A stretch of DNA of 64,000 bases, from positions 1-64,000 of the forward strand of contig NZ_SOHK01000017.1 in assembly GCF_004404055.1 (NCBI RefSeq), in the 5' to 3' direction. Below are positions 1-8,491 of the stretch, piece after piece (the stretch's first letter is position 1; each line of letters opens with the position of its first letter). The position numbers and the translations under genes were made by a program. The notes below the pieces were generated by a model. That model searched no databases. It saw only the letters and a program-made list of their open reading frames with translations, and had not been told where the DNA came from. This DNA is from Cryobacterium ruanii. Lineage in GTDB: Bacteria; Actinomycetota; Actinomycetes; Actinomycetales; Microbacteriaceae.

Positions 1-1239
1 GCCTGCGCCGGCTCCGGCAGCCGCACTGGCGCCCGCGGCTCCCGCGGTGGCGGTCGCTGCCCGGCTGGCACCGAGCGTCACGCCATCACCGGCTGCACCG
101 GTGCCGGCTGGCGCAGCGGCGCGGTTGCCGATGACCTCCGACAGGCTCCCCGGAGCTGTCGAGGATTCCGAGACGCGCTCGGTCGTGGAATCCGTGGACT
201 CCTTTGTCGTTGTCGAGGTGGCCCGTTCTGCGGTGGAGGGTTGGCCGTAGCGTTCGGTGGCTTCGGTCATGTTCTGGGCGCCGATGTGCTTCCCGACGTC
301 CACGGACGGACCGGTGGTGCCGCCGAAAGCCATGGGAATGATCGGCGCGAACTTCATCAGTAGCAGCGGCGAGAGCGCGGCCATCAGCAGACCGATGATG
401 GCCACCATCAGCGACACCATCGATTGCAGACCGAAGTTGTTGCCAAACGCGCTGATCTGATTTGCCGTCATCGAAAAGGCCAGGCCCAGCAACAGGAACA
501 GCAGCGGGTGAGCCGCGAGAATCCCAATCCAGAGCGCGGCGATCTTCAAGCCGAAGGAGCGCTTGTTCTTATCGATGATCCACACCAGCCCGAGCGGTAG
601 CAGTACCCCGGTGAAGTAAAGCGTCACCAGCTGCACCAACAACATGAGCAGCACCAGGAAGAGTGCAAGGATCATGCAGATCATCAGGATGACGCCCATG
701 ACGATTCCGCCGGTGATGCCGACTGGGTCGGCCTGCTCAATCATGGAGCTGAACTGCACGGTGACGGTCGTCGCCGTGCCAGTCAGGCCGGCGGCGACGA
801 AGACGTCCGTCAGGGAGTGGAAGAAGTTGATCAGCATGATCCCGAACATTGGGCCGAACATGGCCCCGACTAGAAATGTTCCAAAGTACAGTCCGACAGA
901 CTCGACCAGGTCGCGGCCCGCTTGGGCGCCGCGCGCCGTTCGCACGGCCTGCGGGATCAGCAGCAGCACGGCGACGAAGATCGCCGTAGCAAAGCTAATC
1001 TTGTAGGCGCTGATGAACCAGTCCGCCGTCAGATCCGGAAGCGTCGCACTGGTCAACGCCGGCATGATGTCCCGACTCATCCCCTCCGCCGTATCGCGGA
1101 GCATCTTGAAGGTATTTCCCCACGGGTCCGACCAATACGACACCACACCCGCTGCACCATTGATGGCATTACCGATGCCGCCCACGAGATCCCCGAAAAA
1201 TCCTGGGTCATCGCCGGGCTTGGTCGCCATGCCCAGCAT
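1..1239 (-). CDS. TrbL/VirB6-like conjugal transfer membrane protein (3' end outside window)
   Basis: Read leftward from an ATG at 1239, two bases after the stop of the upstream gene; 413 codons stay open to the window edge, so the C-terminus is missing. Five or more hydrophobic segments are visible: about residues 80-97 (FATAIFVAVLLLIPQ), 115-135, 170-200 (GIVMGVILMICMILALFLVL), 205-225, 240-262 and 285-310. A Ser/Thr-rich then Ala/Gly-rich hydrophilic tail follows from about residue 335. A polytopic core with a long polar tail is typical of TrbL/VirB6 inner-membrane channel proteins of type IV secretion systems. Position in an operon after ParA-like, two-TM and VirB8-like genes agrees. The family is inferred from topology and context, not from a diagnostic motif. 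Confidence 0.72.
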   Translation of the reverse strand, partial: MLGMATKPGDDPGFFGDLVGGIGNAINGAAGVVSYWSDPWGNTFKMLRDTAEGMSRDIMPALTSATLPDLTADWFISAYKISFATAIFVAVLLLIPQAVRTARGAQAGRDLVESVGLYFGTFLVGAMFGPMFGIMLINFFHSLTDVFVAAGLTGTATTVTVQFSSMIEQADPVGITGGIVMGVILMICMILALFLVLLMLLVQLVTLYFTGVLLPLGLVWIIDKNKRSFGLKIAALWIGILAAHPLLFLLLGLAFSMTANQISAFGNNFGLQSMVSLMVAIIGLLMAALSPLLLMKFAPIIPMAFGGTTGPSVDVGKHIGAQNMTEATERYGQPSTAERATSTTTKESTDSTTERVSESSTAPGSLSEVIGNRAAAPAGTGAAGDGVTLGASRAATATAGAAGASAAAGAGAG

Positions 1240-1241
1240 TG

Positions 1242-1937
1242 TCAGCACCCGCTCGTAAAGGGTGCACCGATGGAGAACAAGTCCTCTGTCGTGCGAGTCC
1301 CTTCAGACTTCGCAAATTTCCACTCGCCGTTTTCCCAGCGGACGGTCACGGTAATTGATCCTTTCAACGTCGGGCTCATGGCCCCCTGTTGGACGAGCCC
1401 CGTGCCGATCGTGGCGACGACTTCATCGTTCGACGCCGATTCGATGTGCCACACGCCGGGAATGGTCGACAGATAGTATTCCGTCGTGTCCGGCACGAGC
1501 CCGCCCGAGACGTTGGGATTGTTTGCAAAAAACTTTCGCAAATCCTTGGTCGGAATATCTGCAGCGAGAGCGCTAGTCGCGACAGTGTCTGCATCGTCCG
1601 ACGACGGGTAGGGGTACTGGTGTAGCCACCGTACGAAGGCCGCGGCGTACTCCACTGCCCCTGTGCTTGTGTGCGGTGCAGCTTGTTGCGCAGCGAGGAC
1701 CATGGCTGCGTCTCGCGTTTCACCGCCGAGGCATCCGGTCGGCTCCGTGTCGACCGGTGCGGTGCTCGGCGACGGCGTGCTGCTCGCTCTCGGCGTTGTC
1801 GGCTCGGGTGTGGGTGTGACAGTGCCAGCTTGGCTGCCGAAGTAGACGGCGCCGGCGATGATGAGTGCGCCGATGAGGATGGCGGTGCTAACGATCCAGG
1901 GCCAGGTGCGGCGGGTGGGTGGTGCGGTCGCGTGCAC
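1242..1937 (-). CDS. VirB8/TcpC-like single-pass membrane protein of the transfer operon
   Basis: 231 residues from GTG at 1937, chosen because a GGATAGGAG ribosome-binding site lies just upstream and the longer reading frame overlaps the neighbouring gene. A short basic cytoplasmic stretch is followed by one membrane helix (about residues 12-32, IVSTAILIGALIIAGAVYF). Next come a Thr/Pro-rich linker and a C-terminal domain of about 130 residues, with a Trp/Tyr-rich helix (FVRWLHQYPYP) and beta segments ending VRWENGEWKFAKSEG. One TM helix plus an NTF2-like exterior domain is the architecture of VirB8/TcpC scaffold proteins; the fold is inferred from pattern only. The gap to the next gene downstream is 2 bases, so the two are almost certainly cotranscribed. 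Confidence 0.68.
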   Translation of the reverse strand: MHATAPPTRRTWPWIVSTAILIGALIIAGAVYFGSQAGTVTPTPEPTTPRASSTPSPSTAPVDTEPTGCLGGETRDAAMVLAAQQAAPHTSTGAVEYAAAFVRWLHQYPYPSSDDADTVATSALAADIPTKDLRKFFANNPNVSGGLVPDTTEYYLSTIPGVWHIESASNDEVVATIGTGLVQQGAMSPTLKGSITVTVRWENGEWKFAKSEGTRTTEDLFSIGAPFTSGC

Positions 1938-1945
1938 GAGCGCTC

Positions 1946-2275
1946 CTATCCGAAGACGGCGAGGATGGCGCCGACGATCACGGCGAGGGCGGCGAGCACC
2001 CCGAGGGAGATACCAGCCCACATGGCTTGGTTGCGGGCGGTTTTGTATTCGTTGGGGTTGCCACCGCTGGAGGCGCTGGCCATTTTGATGATGCCGATGA
2101 TTAGGAACACGATCGCCAGGATGATGCCGATCCCCCATACCCCGGCGAGGAGCTTCTGCCAGAGCAGGGTGAATTCCGCCCCGAAGATGGTGAAGTCCGG
2201 CAGGATGCCGTCGAGCGGATTGTCGATCGTTCGCACCACGGTGCCCACGAGGGTCTGCAGGGATTCTGTGAGCAT
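1946..2275 (-). CDS. small two-TM protein, possible TrbC/VirB2-like subunit
   Basis: 109 residues from ATG 2275, with GAAAGGCGAACC upstream as ribosome-binding site. Two strong membrane helices are visible (about residues 46-66, GVWGIGIILAIVFLIIGIIK, and 84-107, ISLGVLAALAVIVGAILAVF), joined by a short polar loop with NPNEYKTARNQ. Small two-helix proteins immediately before VirB8- and VirB6-like genes are commonly VirB2/TrbC-type pilins or pilin-like subunits. There is no cleavable signal sequence, so a structural or anchor role remains possible. It lies 8 bases before the VirB8-like gene. Confidence 0.6.
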   Translation of the reverse strand: MLTESLQTLVGTVVRTIDNPLDGILPDFTIFGAEFTLLWQKLLAGVWGIGIILAIVFLIIGIIKMASASSGGNPNEYKTARNQAMWAGISLGVLAALAVIVGAILAVFG

Positions 2276-2294
2276 GACGGTTCGCCTTTCGCTG

Positions 2295-3479
2295 CTATCG
2301 GACGGTGGCTTGCAGGGTACGCACGACGCCCGCCGCCGCTGCGGTGAACGCCCGTCGCGTCTGCGGGGCGAGATGCCCGAGGGTGATCTGCCCGCGCTCG
2401 GCAATGTGCGGGTCATACGGGATAGTGAACACCTGCTCGACACCCGCGTCAGCGATAATCTGATCGACCCGGTCGACGACCTGCCGGTTCTCCGGCCGCC
2501 CATCCGTCAGCCGCAGGATCGTCGCGTGCTCGGCCAAGCTCGCCGCCTTCCCGCCGGCCGACCGCAGTACATCGAGCAGCGCGACCGCCTCCAACACCGC
2601 ATCCCCGGCGTTGAACACCGGAATCACCAACGCATCGGCGGTATCGACGGCGCCCTGGAACGCTGAGGAGGAGGGCTGGTTGCCGCTGTCCATAATGCGG
2701 ATGCCGAAGTACTGATCGACGACCGCCGCGACCGCAGTCACATCGTCATGGGTCAGGCGCGGCCGGCGACGCACGGTGCCGATCACGGACGCGAACGAGG
2801 TTTGAGGCGCGGTGTAGCCGGCGAGCTGCCCGGCGCTGGTGATGGTGTCGACGTCGCGGACGAGTTCTCCCATGCCGCGGGCTGGGTTTCCCTCCGCCCG
2901 GAACGACAATGCGCCGGGGTCGTCGGATACCTCGAGGATGCACACCGATCCGCCGCGGGCGGCGGCAAGGACTCCACCGGCGATGATCGCCGACGGCGTC
3001 TTCCCGACGCCGCCCTTCTGGTTGGCGACCAACACGCTCACCGCGCGAGTCCATGTTGCCTGCCGGATCGTTTCCTCATCCCGCCGCAAGGCTTCCGTCT
3101 GTTCGCGCTCGGCCAGCTCTGCCGGTCCGGGCGTCATCGGCAGCCCGAGGCGGGAGAGCACACCGCGCAGGCCGCGCTGCGCACCCTGCGCCTGCGGCGC
3201 GGTGGAGAGCAGTCCGAGGTCGTGATCGGAACCGCCAAACAGATCGGCCAGAGCCGGCTCAGACGGGATTCCTACCGGCCGCTGCGGCATCGCGCTGGCC
3301 GGTGCACCACTCTCGTCGACAGCTTGGCGTTCCGGAAGCGGGACAACCGGACGTTCGGGAGTGGGGGCATCCGCTTCGATGTAGCCCTGGGCACGTGACG
3401 CACCGCGAAACACGGTACTCGCGGGTGGGTCAGTGTGCTGGTTCGTGGTCTGTGATGTTGCCTGATTCTGACTGGACAC
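2295..3479 (-). CDS. ParA/MinD-like ATPase of the conjugative module
   Basis: 394 residues from GTG 3479, selected because AGAGGGAG lies 8 bases upstream; the frame is open further but without a ribosome-binding site. Residues 1-145 are a low-complexity Pro/Gln/Ala-rich region with no recognisable fold. A deviant Walker A motif follows (ANQKGGVGKTPSA), then RIMDSGN, matching the switch I region, and a VIPVFNAGDAVLEAV segment typical of SIMIBI ATPases. The residue after the Walker A KT is Pro rather than the usual Thr/Ser, which is atypical. Such proteins in actinobacterial conjugative elements may position the transfer machinery or partition the element; which applies here cannot be told. It heads the operon 2295-1. 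Confidence 0.8.
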   Translation of the reverse strand: MSSQNQATSQTTNQHTDPPASTVFRGASRAQGYIEADAPTPERPVVPLPERQAVDESGAPASAMPQRPVGIPSEPALADLFGGSDHDLGLLSTAPQAQGAQRGLRGVLSRLGLPMTPGPAELAEREQTEALRRDEETIRQATWTRAVSVLVANQKGGVGKTPSAIIAGGVLAAARGGSVCILEVSDDPGALSFRAEGNPARGMGELVRDVDTITSAGQLAGYTAPQTSFASVIGTVRRRPRLTHDDVTAVAAVVDQYFGIRIMDSGNQPSSSAFQGAVDTADALVIPVFNAGDAVLEAVALLDVLRSAGGKAASLAEHATILRLTDGRPENRQVVDRVDQIIADAGVEQVFTIPYDPHIAERGQITLGHLAPQTRRAFTAAAAGVVRTLQATVR

Positions 3480-3911
3480 AAGCAAATCTCCCTCTCTAGG
3501 ACTCCATACGGTGCTCGACAATCACCACAACGACACAAGACACGGAATCGGTCAGCAGGTTGGCCGAGCGTCGGCGGATTGTGGCAACAGCCGGGCATAT
3601 TCCTGCCAGCCATGCTGTCGTATCCGTTCGAGCGGACCGGGTGTGCACCGTCACGATTCCCTTTCTGTGCGGCGTCGTTGCCGTCTAAGTCGAGAGTAAT
3701 GCTCACCTCCGACATTGAATGCGACACACCGCCAAGAAGACACGAAATGCCCTCAAAAAGTCCCGGCCACAACAGCGGTCCCGTGACCGAGCAGTCGCCC
3801 ACGCCTTGGCAAGTGCTCGCCAGTTCGCAAGCGCAAGGACCTGTGCGGAAGCGGCTACGCCGCTGCGAACCTCAAATAATGAGCCGCGTTCGCGACCTGT
3901 TTTCACGGGCT
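3480..3911. other. intergenic region upstream of the ParA-like gene
   Basis: No convincing gene. The minus strand carries an open frame with several Cys codons overlapping the ParA-like start (about 3400-3700), with a GGAGGTGA-like motif at its head, but no start at a proper distance and no family resemblance. The stretch probably carries the promoter of the leftward transfer operon. Confidence 0.4.
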
Positions 3912-4075
3912 TGTTTGACCTTTCCGGCCGGTCATCGTAGCTCGCTTCGCGCCTGCGTTCCCAGATTCTCAGACGCGGTCGCACGCTCCCTTATTTCGCC
4001 TGAGATTCTGGGCACTACAGCTCTCCCGCTCGCTATCGATTTCTCTCGCCGGAAGGCAAACAAAATATTCGGTCC
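3912..4075 (+). repeat. leader repeat copy A, upstream of the dprA-like gene
   Basis: This ~160-bp segment matches, by eye at roughly 85%, the reverse complement of 9366-9527 in front of ssb. Shared islands include CCCAGATTCTCAGACGCGGT, GCTCCCTTAT and CCCGCTCGCTATCGATT. Inside this copy CCCAGATTCTCAG (about 3959-3971) is followed by CTGAGATTCTGGG (about 3999-4011), a near-perfect dyad able to fold. It ends 20 bases before the dprA-like ATG. A shared promoter/leader is the simplest reading. Confidence 0.85.
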
Positions 4076-4094
4076 AGGAGAGGGAGCCACCATC

Positions 4095-5030
4095 ATGACC
4101 ATCGCTGCGGTTATCGACACCATCAGCACCGACACCACCGTAAGCAGTCCCATCAGCCACGACACCATCGCCCGCACCGCCTGGGCCACCATCGCCGAAC
4201 CGGGCGACCCCCACGTTTGCGCACTCATCGCAGGGTATGGGGCCGAAGCAGCCCTGAACGCCCTCCTCAGCCTCGACCCCGATACAGCCAGTGGCAGAGA
4301 CGGGACCATCGCGCAGCTGCGATCGACCAGCCTGCCTCGGTACTCGGTCAACCGGGTCGTCGACGCGATCCGTCTCACCGTCGCAGGCGGGTACGAGCTG
4401 CTCACGCCATCACATTCGAACTGGCCGGCATCCGTTGCCGACCTCGGAGAGGCAGGACCGTTTGCTCTCTGGGTGCGCGGGGACGCTTTGCTTCTGAGCG
4501 CGCCGAGCGTGGCGTTGACGGGCACGCAGTTCGCGACCCCGTACGGCAGGCACCTTTGCGTGGACCTGGCCTCCGGTCTAATCGAGCGCGGCTGGGCGAT
4601 TGCCTCCGGCGCCGCTCGCGGCATCGACACCGCCGCCCTCGCCACCGGTCGGGCATTCGCCGGCCGCAACGTGGTTGTTCTCCCCACGGGCATGGACGAC
4701 ACTTGCCCTGCGGAAAACGCGGAGCTGGTCGACGCAGTCGCGACGCGCGGTGTCATCGTGAGTGAAATCCCACCGGGACGCACGCCCTCGGCGTGGCAGT
4801 TCCAAGGCGGCAACCGACTCCTCGCTGCGCTCGCAACCAAGACCGTCATCGTCGAAGCGGAATACGAGTCCGGGGACCTGCACACCGCGGTGACCGCCAT
4901 GGAACTGGGCCGGCCGTGCGGTGCCGTGCGCGGGTTGGCTGCGACCGTGGCCAATGCGGGATGCGACCGGCTCATCCGTCAGTACGGCGCCCAACTTGTC
5001 GCCACCATTGACGACGCCGACCGACTCTGA
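4095..5030 (+). CDS. DprA/Smf-like DNA-processing protein carried by the element
   Basis: 311 residues from ATG 4095 with an AGGAGAGGGAG ribosome-binding site; the longer upstream frame would run through the leader repeat. The Rossmann-type DprA core is clear: LTGTQFATPYG, ASGAARGIDTAAL, VVLPTGMDDTCPAEN, GVIVSEIPPGRTP, a degenerate GGNRLLAAL where RNRxIA is usual, and VEAEYESGDLHTA. DprA binds single-stranded DNA and loads RecA in transformation. In a mobile element it more likely handles incoming single-stranded transfer DNA; this is inference. The gene is opposite to all surrounding transfer genes and shares its leader with ssb, suggesting coordinated expression of two single-strand-binding functions. 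Confidence 0.85.
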   Translation: MTIAAVIDTISTDTTVSSPISHDTIARTAWATIAEPGDPHVCALIAGYGAEAALNALLSLDPDTASGRDGTIAQLRSTSLPRYSVNRVVDAIRLTVAGGYELLTPSHSNWPASVADLGEAGPFALWVRGDALLLSAPSVALTGTQFATPYGRHLCVDLASGLIERGWAIASGAARGIDTAALATGRAFAGRNVVVLPTGMDDTCPAENAELVDAVATRGVIVSEIPPGRTPSAWQFQGGNRLLAALATKTVIVEAEYESGDLHTAVTAMELGRPCGAVRGLAATVANAGCDRLIRQYGAQLVATIDDADRL

Positions 5031-5057
5031 CCCTGGCGAGAGCGCCGCCCGCATCGG

Positions 5058-6977
5058 TCAGGCGGCGCTCCCGGATTCATCCGTCTCGACGACGTCGAGC
5101 CGCACGACCTCCGCGTCACGACCACGCTCGACGTCAGCCGGCGCCGGCGCCGGCACCGGTGTAAGCGGCGCGGATGGTGGTGTCTGCAGTTGCCGGTTGG
5201 GCAGTGCTCGGAACGGAGCGATCGCGCCGCCCTGCACGATCCAGAACGCTCCGTCCGCCGCTTCCCGCACATCTTGCGGTGGGATGACGTAGGTGTGTTG
5301 GGCGCGGGCGCTGCCGAGTTCCTCGCCGGTGGCGCGGCCGGCGGATTCCATCCGCATCACCGTCCCGGCATACTTCACCACATCTTCCGGGTCTTTGGAT
5401 CGGCCAAAGATCAGCGCAGCGCCACTCGTGAGTGCACGGCGACGGCGGACCTCATCGTTAGATAGGCCCGCCGGGCTCTGCGTCGCGAGGACTAAGCCGA
5501 CGCCGGCGCTGCGCGCCGTCTCAAACAGGCTCCCCGCAGTATCACCCGGGTCCTGCGACCCTGTCACCAGCTGGGGGAATTCGTCAACGATGACGACCAC
5601 CGGGGACTTGTCGCGACGCTCCAACCGGGTGGCGAGAAAGTTCCGCAAGTCCAGCAGGAGCAGATCACCCAGCCGCGCCTGAGCATCGTCGACCGGCGAC
5701 AGCGGAATGACCGTCACGTCAGCTTTCGGCGCGTTGTAGGACCAGCCGTCCTGGCCGATCCAGCGTTGCATCGGCCGCAGCGCCACCAGTAGGCTCTGCA
5801 ACGCCCGTGCTCCCGCGGTCGACCCGTCTCGCTCCACGCGCTTGTTGATCAGCGGCAGGTCGTCGGTGTCGTCGACGAACCGGGCTGGGTAGGTCAACCG
5901 CTCGCGCAGGTCATCGATGCTGCTCAGCGGAGACCTGCCTTGCACCATTTGCAGCACCCCACGAATCTCATCGAGATAATGCTGGTTCGCGCCGTCAGGT
6001 ACGGGCATCAGCCGCATCAGCTTCGCCGTGATCTGGTCGCCGGTGCCGTTAAAAAGGTTCCACGTACCGCCGGTTGTCGCGGTGCGACCATAGGTCTGCG
6101 CCACGGCGACCAGGTTCTCGGCGTCAGCCGGGTCGCCTTTCGCGTCTATGACGAACACGGGCCACCCGTATTCCAATGCACACAGTACGAGTCCGTTGAT
6201 CAGGACGGTTTTGCCGCTGCCGGACTCCGCGATGATCAGTGCCCGCACCGACGATGCCGTCGGCGGCAGTACCAGGTATTTTCCGGTTGCATCGACCCAG
6301 TCGCGCACGCGGCGCATGTCATAGAAGCGGTCAGCGAGGGTTCGAATCGTCACCCGGCTCGTCACCCCGAATGCCTGCCGCTGATCTCCCACGGCCAGCG
6401 GCACGGTGACCGCTTGGCGGGTGGTGCCGACGATGCGGCCTGTCTCGGCCTCGAGGCGCACGCCGATGCGGCGGGCCACGCTGCTGTCGGCGGCACGCTT
6501 GCGTGCGGTCTCAATCTTCTCCTGCCGCACCACGTTCGATACTCGCCGGGACCGAACCTGCTCGGCGATTTTCCGCCGCCGCAACGACCACGCGGCCGGC
6601 AGCAACAGCACCCCGGCAAAGAAATTCGCCACCACCCACGGACCAAACATCGACCAGAGCTGCGCCCACCACTCAGCGTCGTCAAAGAACTCGGTCGCGG
6701 CCCCCGAGCGGATCCAGTCCGCCAGCAGGATTGCCTCCCAAGTGAGGAGCGCGGCTACGAGGAGGATGCCGACCGTATTAACCGTCCACTGCCACCGCCA
6801 CACCACCCAGAACCGGGTCTTCGTCGCGATAACGTCGCCGGCAAGCCGGCTCACCACGACCGGCACGACCAGCGGCAACGCAATCAAGACCATGACGACC
6901 GCGAACGCGGCGCCGAGCAGCCGCGCGATCGTGTCGCTGGTGGCGTCCGTCTCTACCGGAACGGCCGTCTCGCTCAT
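5058..6977 (-). CDS. FtsK/TraG-type coupling ATPase (T4CP-like)
   Basis: 639 residues from ATG 6977, which overlaps the preceding stop as ATGA. Three or four N-terminal membrane helices are visible (about residues 20-45, 65-85 and 115-135). The cytoplasmic ATPase has Walker A AESGSGKTVLINGL (about residue 260), Walker B VVVIVDEFPQLV (about residue 450) and the downstream LVLATQSPAG segment seen in FtsK/VirD4-like motors. Such proteins recruit the relaxosome or DNA and pump it into the secretion channel. Tight coupling to the replication-relaxation gene supports a function in DNA transfer. The C-terminal ~50 residues are Pro-rich and acidic, possibly a substrate-docking tail. Confidence 0.87.
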   Translation of the reverse strand: MSETAVPVETDATSDTIARLLGAAFAVVMVLIALPLVVPVVVSRLAGDVIATKTRFWVVWRWQWTVNTVGILLVAALLTWEAILLADWIRSGAATEFFDDAEWWAQLWSMFGPWVVANFFAGVLLLPAAWSLRRRKIAEQVRSRRVSNVVRQEKIETARKRAADSSVARRIGVRLEAETGRIVGTTRQAVTVPLAVGDQRQAFGVTSRVTIRTLADRFYDMRRVRDWVDATGKYLVLPPTASSVRALIIAESGSGKTVLINGLVLCALEYGWPVFVIDAKGDPADAENLVAVAQTYGRTATTGGTWNLFNGTGDQITAKLMRLMPVPDGANQHYLDEIRGVLQMVQGRSPLSSIDDLRERLTYPARFVDDTDDLPLINKRVERDGSTAGARALQSLLVALRPMQRWIGQDGWSYNAPKADVTVIPLSPVDDAQARLGDLLLLDLRNFLATRLERRDKSPVVVIVDEFPQLVTGSQDPGDTAGSLFETARSAGVGLVLATQSPAGLSNDEVRRRRALTSGAALIFGRSKDPEDVVKYAGTVMRMESAGRATGEELGSARAQHTYVIPPQDVREAADGAFWIVQGGAIAPFRALPNRQLQTPPSAPLTPVPAPAPADVERGRDAEVVRLDVVETDESGSAA

Positions 6978-7711
6978 GCGCGGACCCGCGTCGACTCGCC
7001 CCACCCGCTGCTGCTCTCGAGCTCCACCACGTGGGCGGCTCGTCCGTGTGCGGTCGCGTAGGCGCCGGCGCCCAGCTCGGCGCCGGTCCAGTACCCGCGT
7101 GCGTCGAGGGAGTGTTGGGAAACGAAACGGGGTCGGTCGGTGCGGACCAGGTGCTTGTCCGCCTCCCGTGTTACCGCCCGATCAGCGTCCGCCGTGCAGA
7201 AATACACCACCCGATCAATCCCCTCATGCGCCAAGCGATACGCGTGGCTCTGACAAATCGACTGATACCGCTGCCACGTCTTCGGCGTCAACTCCACCTC
7301 CACCAACTCGACAACCCCGTCACGCTCGGCCACCCCATCAGCCTGATGCTCGCGCACGCTGTTCGGTTTGCGGTCCCGCCGCCACGTGAACCCCTGCGCC
7401 AGATAGCGCGCCGACACCGTCGCAACCGCTACCTCATGCCGCGTCGTCTGCCGAAACAGATTCGGCGCCGGCTTCCCAATCGCCAGATACGTGGCCCACA
7501 CTATCGACCCGTCCCGATACGCAACCCGGCCCCGGCCCAGCAATCCAGTCCCGATCATCCGCGCAGCCCACTGCTGCGCCCGGCGCAACGACACCGGCTC
7601 ACCAACACCAGACAGGGCGCCCAACGCCCACCGCACGGCGTCCATATCCGCCAACCGAACAACGTCCAACCATGCCAGAAGTGCCTCGTCGCGCTCCGTC
7701 ACCTGCACCAT
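6974..7711 (-). CDS. replication-relaxation (Replic_Relax-like) protein
   Basis: 245 residues from ATG 7711 (MVQVTERDEALLAWL); the upstream in-frame extension crosses the base-skewed region and is rejected. The N-terminus resembles a winged helix (DEALLAWLDVVRLADMDAVRWALG), followed by an RRAQQWAARMIGTGLL segment. A mixed alpha/beta C-terminal half contains VELVEVELTPKTWQRY and RVVYFC, resembling the restriction-like core proposed for the Replic_Relax family of actinobacterial conjugative elements. It may act at the transfer or replication origin; catalysis is not proven. Its start lies about 315 bases from the nested inverted repeat at 8027-8148. It overlaps the coupling ATPase gene by 4 bases. 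Confidence 0.72.
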   Translation of the reverse strand: MVQVTERDEALLAWLDVVRLADMDAVRWALGALSGVGEPVSLRRAQQWAARMIGTGLLGRGRVAYRDGSIVWATYLAIGKPAPNLFRQTTRHEVAVATVSARYLAQGFTWRRDRKPNSVREHQADGVAERDGVVELVEVELTPKTWQRYQSICQSHAYRLAHEGIDRVVYFCTADADRAVTREADKHLVRTDRPRFVSQHSLDARGYWTGAELGAGAYATAHGRAAHVVELESSSGWGESTRVRA

Positions 7712-7804
7712 CACCCAGCTCCAAACTGACAACGTTTCAGCTTTCCACCACGATTCTGCACCCAGCCACCGACACAGCCCCGCATGCCACACCGCACATC
7801 GTCC

Positions 7805-8040
7805 ACTTCAACTCATCGACCTCACCGCTTCTGCTCGTCGTTTTTCTTATCCGATTGCTTCCTACTCTCTGCCGTCAGCTCCCACATTTTCTGCCGGCTT
7901 TACCTAGCTTTTCTCGTCACTTTTTTCACTTCTTCTCTGTCTTCTCTTCTTGTTCTCCCTATTTTTTTCTTTTCAGTTTTTTCTTTTTTGTTTTTGTACT
8001 TCTGTTTTTTTCTTCTACCTTTTTCTTCTCTTTCCCTGTC
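7805..8040. other. long polypyrimidine (T/C) tract
   Basis: Within otherwise high-GC DNA, about 235 bases of the + strand are almost only T and C, with runs such as TTTTTTCTTTTC and CTTTTTTCACTTCTTCTCTG. Reading frames through it give Ser/Phe/Leu-rich low-complexity peptides without family likeness, so it is treated as non-coding. It lies between the transfer operon and the nested inverted repeat. Such a tract could ease strand opening or form triplex/H-DNA. Confidence 0.75.
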
Positions 8041-8148
8041 CCACCACCACCCCTTTACTTCCCAACCTCCTACACACTGAGGAACGATGGGTGTGGGAGG
8101 TTGGGAAGCGAGCGCAGCGAGGGGGCGGCGGTGGGACAGGGAAAGAGA
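8027..8148. repeat. nested inverted repeat, candidate origin of transfer
   Basis: Outer arms 8027-8045 and 8130-8148 are perfectly complementary over 19 bp (TCTCTTTCCCTGTCCCACC). Inner arms 8058-8070 and 8096-8108 are perfect over 13 bp (CTTCCCAACCTCC). They are extended by CACAC 8073-8077 / GTGTG 8091-8095 with a two-base bulge and a 13-base loop. The right flank between the arms is GCGAGCGCAGCGAGGGGG. Two nested dyads next to an AT-rich pyrimidine tract, between transfer genes and ssb, fit an oriT; no nic site can be assigned from sequence alone. A replication origin is the alternative. Confidence 0.55.
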
Positions 8149-8491
8149 CCCCCTACCCATTCGTTTACCTATTCGCTGCCAGTGAATAGGTGGACGAATA
8201 CCCGCGCAGGCTTGTGGCGCTCTTCGTGCGTCAAATTCGTGACGGACGACGTGGTGCCTGCGACCGATCTTTGGCCCCTCTGCTGCGCATCTAGCAGTCG
8301 CCCGCACTGGACCTGCTCCGCCGGGCGAAGCCGAAATGGGGGCCCGGATATTGATGGCGTCCTGTGACGCTGGACCCGCGGAAGCGTCGACGCGAGCGGC
8401 CAAATCTTGTCGGCTCTATGTCGTTTCAGCCGTCGAGGCATGAACAACTCGATGTGCGATCACGGGCCGTTCCGTCACCGGAATCAGCTCG
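8149..8491. other. intergenic stretch without recognisable gene
   Basis: Between the nested inverted repeat and the small gene at 8492. Open frames on both strands are Arg/Ser-rich without ribosome-binding sites or recognisable motifs. Nothing else is apparent. Confidence 0.5.

Noticed and set aside
3272..3802. Minus-strand open frame with a Cys-rich segment and a GGAGGTGA-like box
   Set aside because: Overlaps the ParA-like gene start in another frame, lacks a start codon at proper spacing and shows no family pattern.
7672..8367. Long plus-strand frame through the pyrimidine tract encoding Phe/Ser/Leu repeats
   Set aside because: Simple consequence of the T/C bias; no ribosome-binding site or conserved motif.
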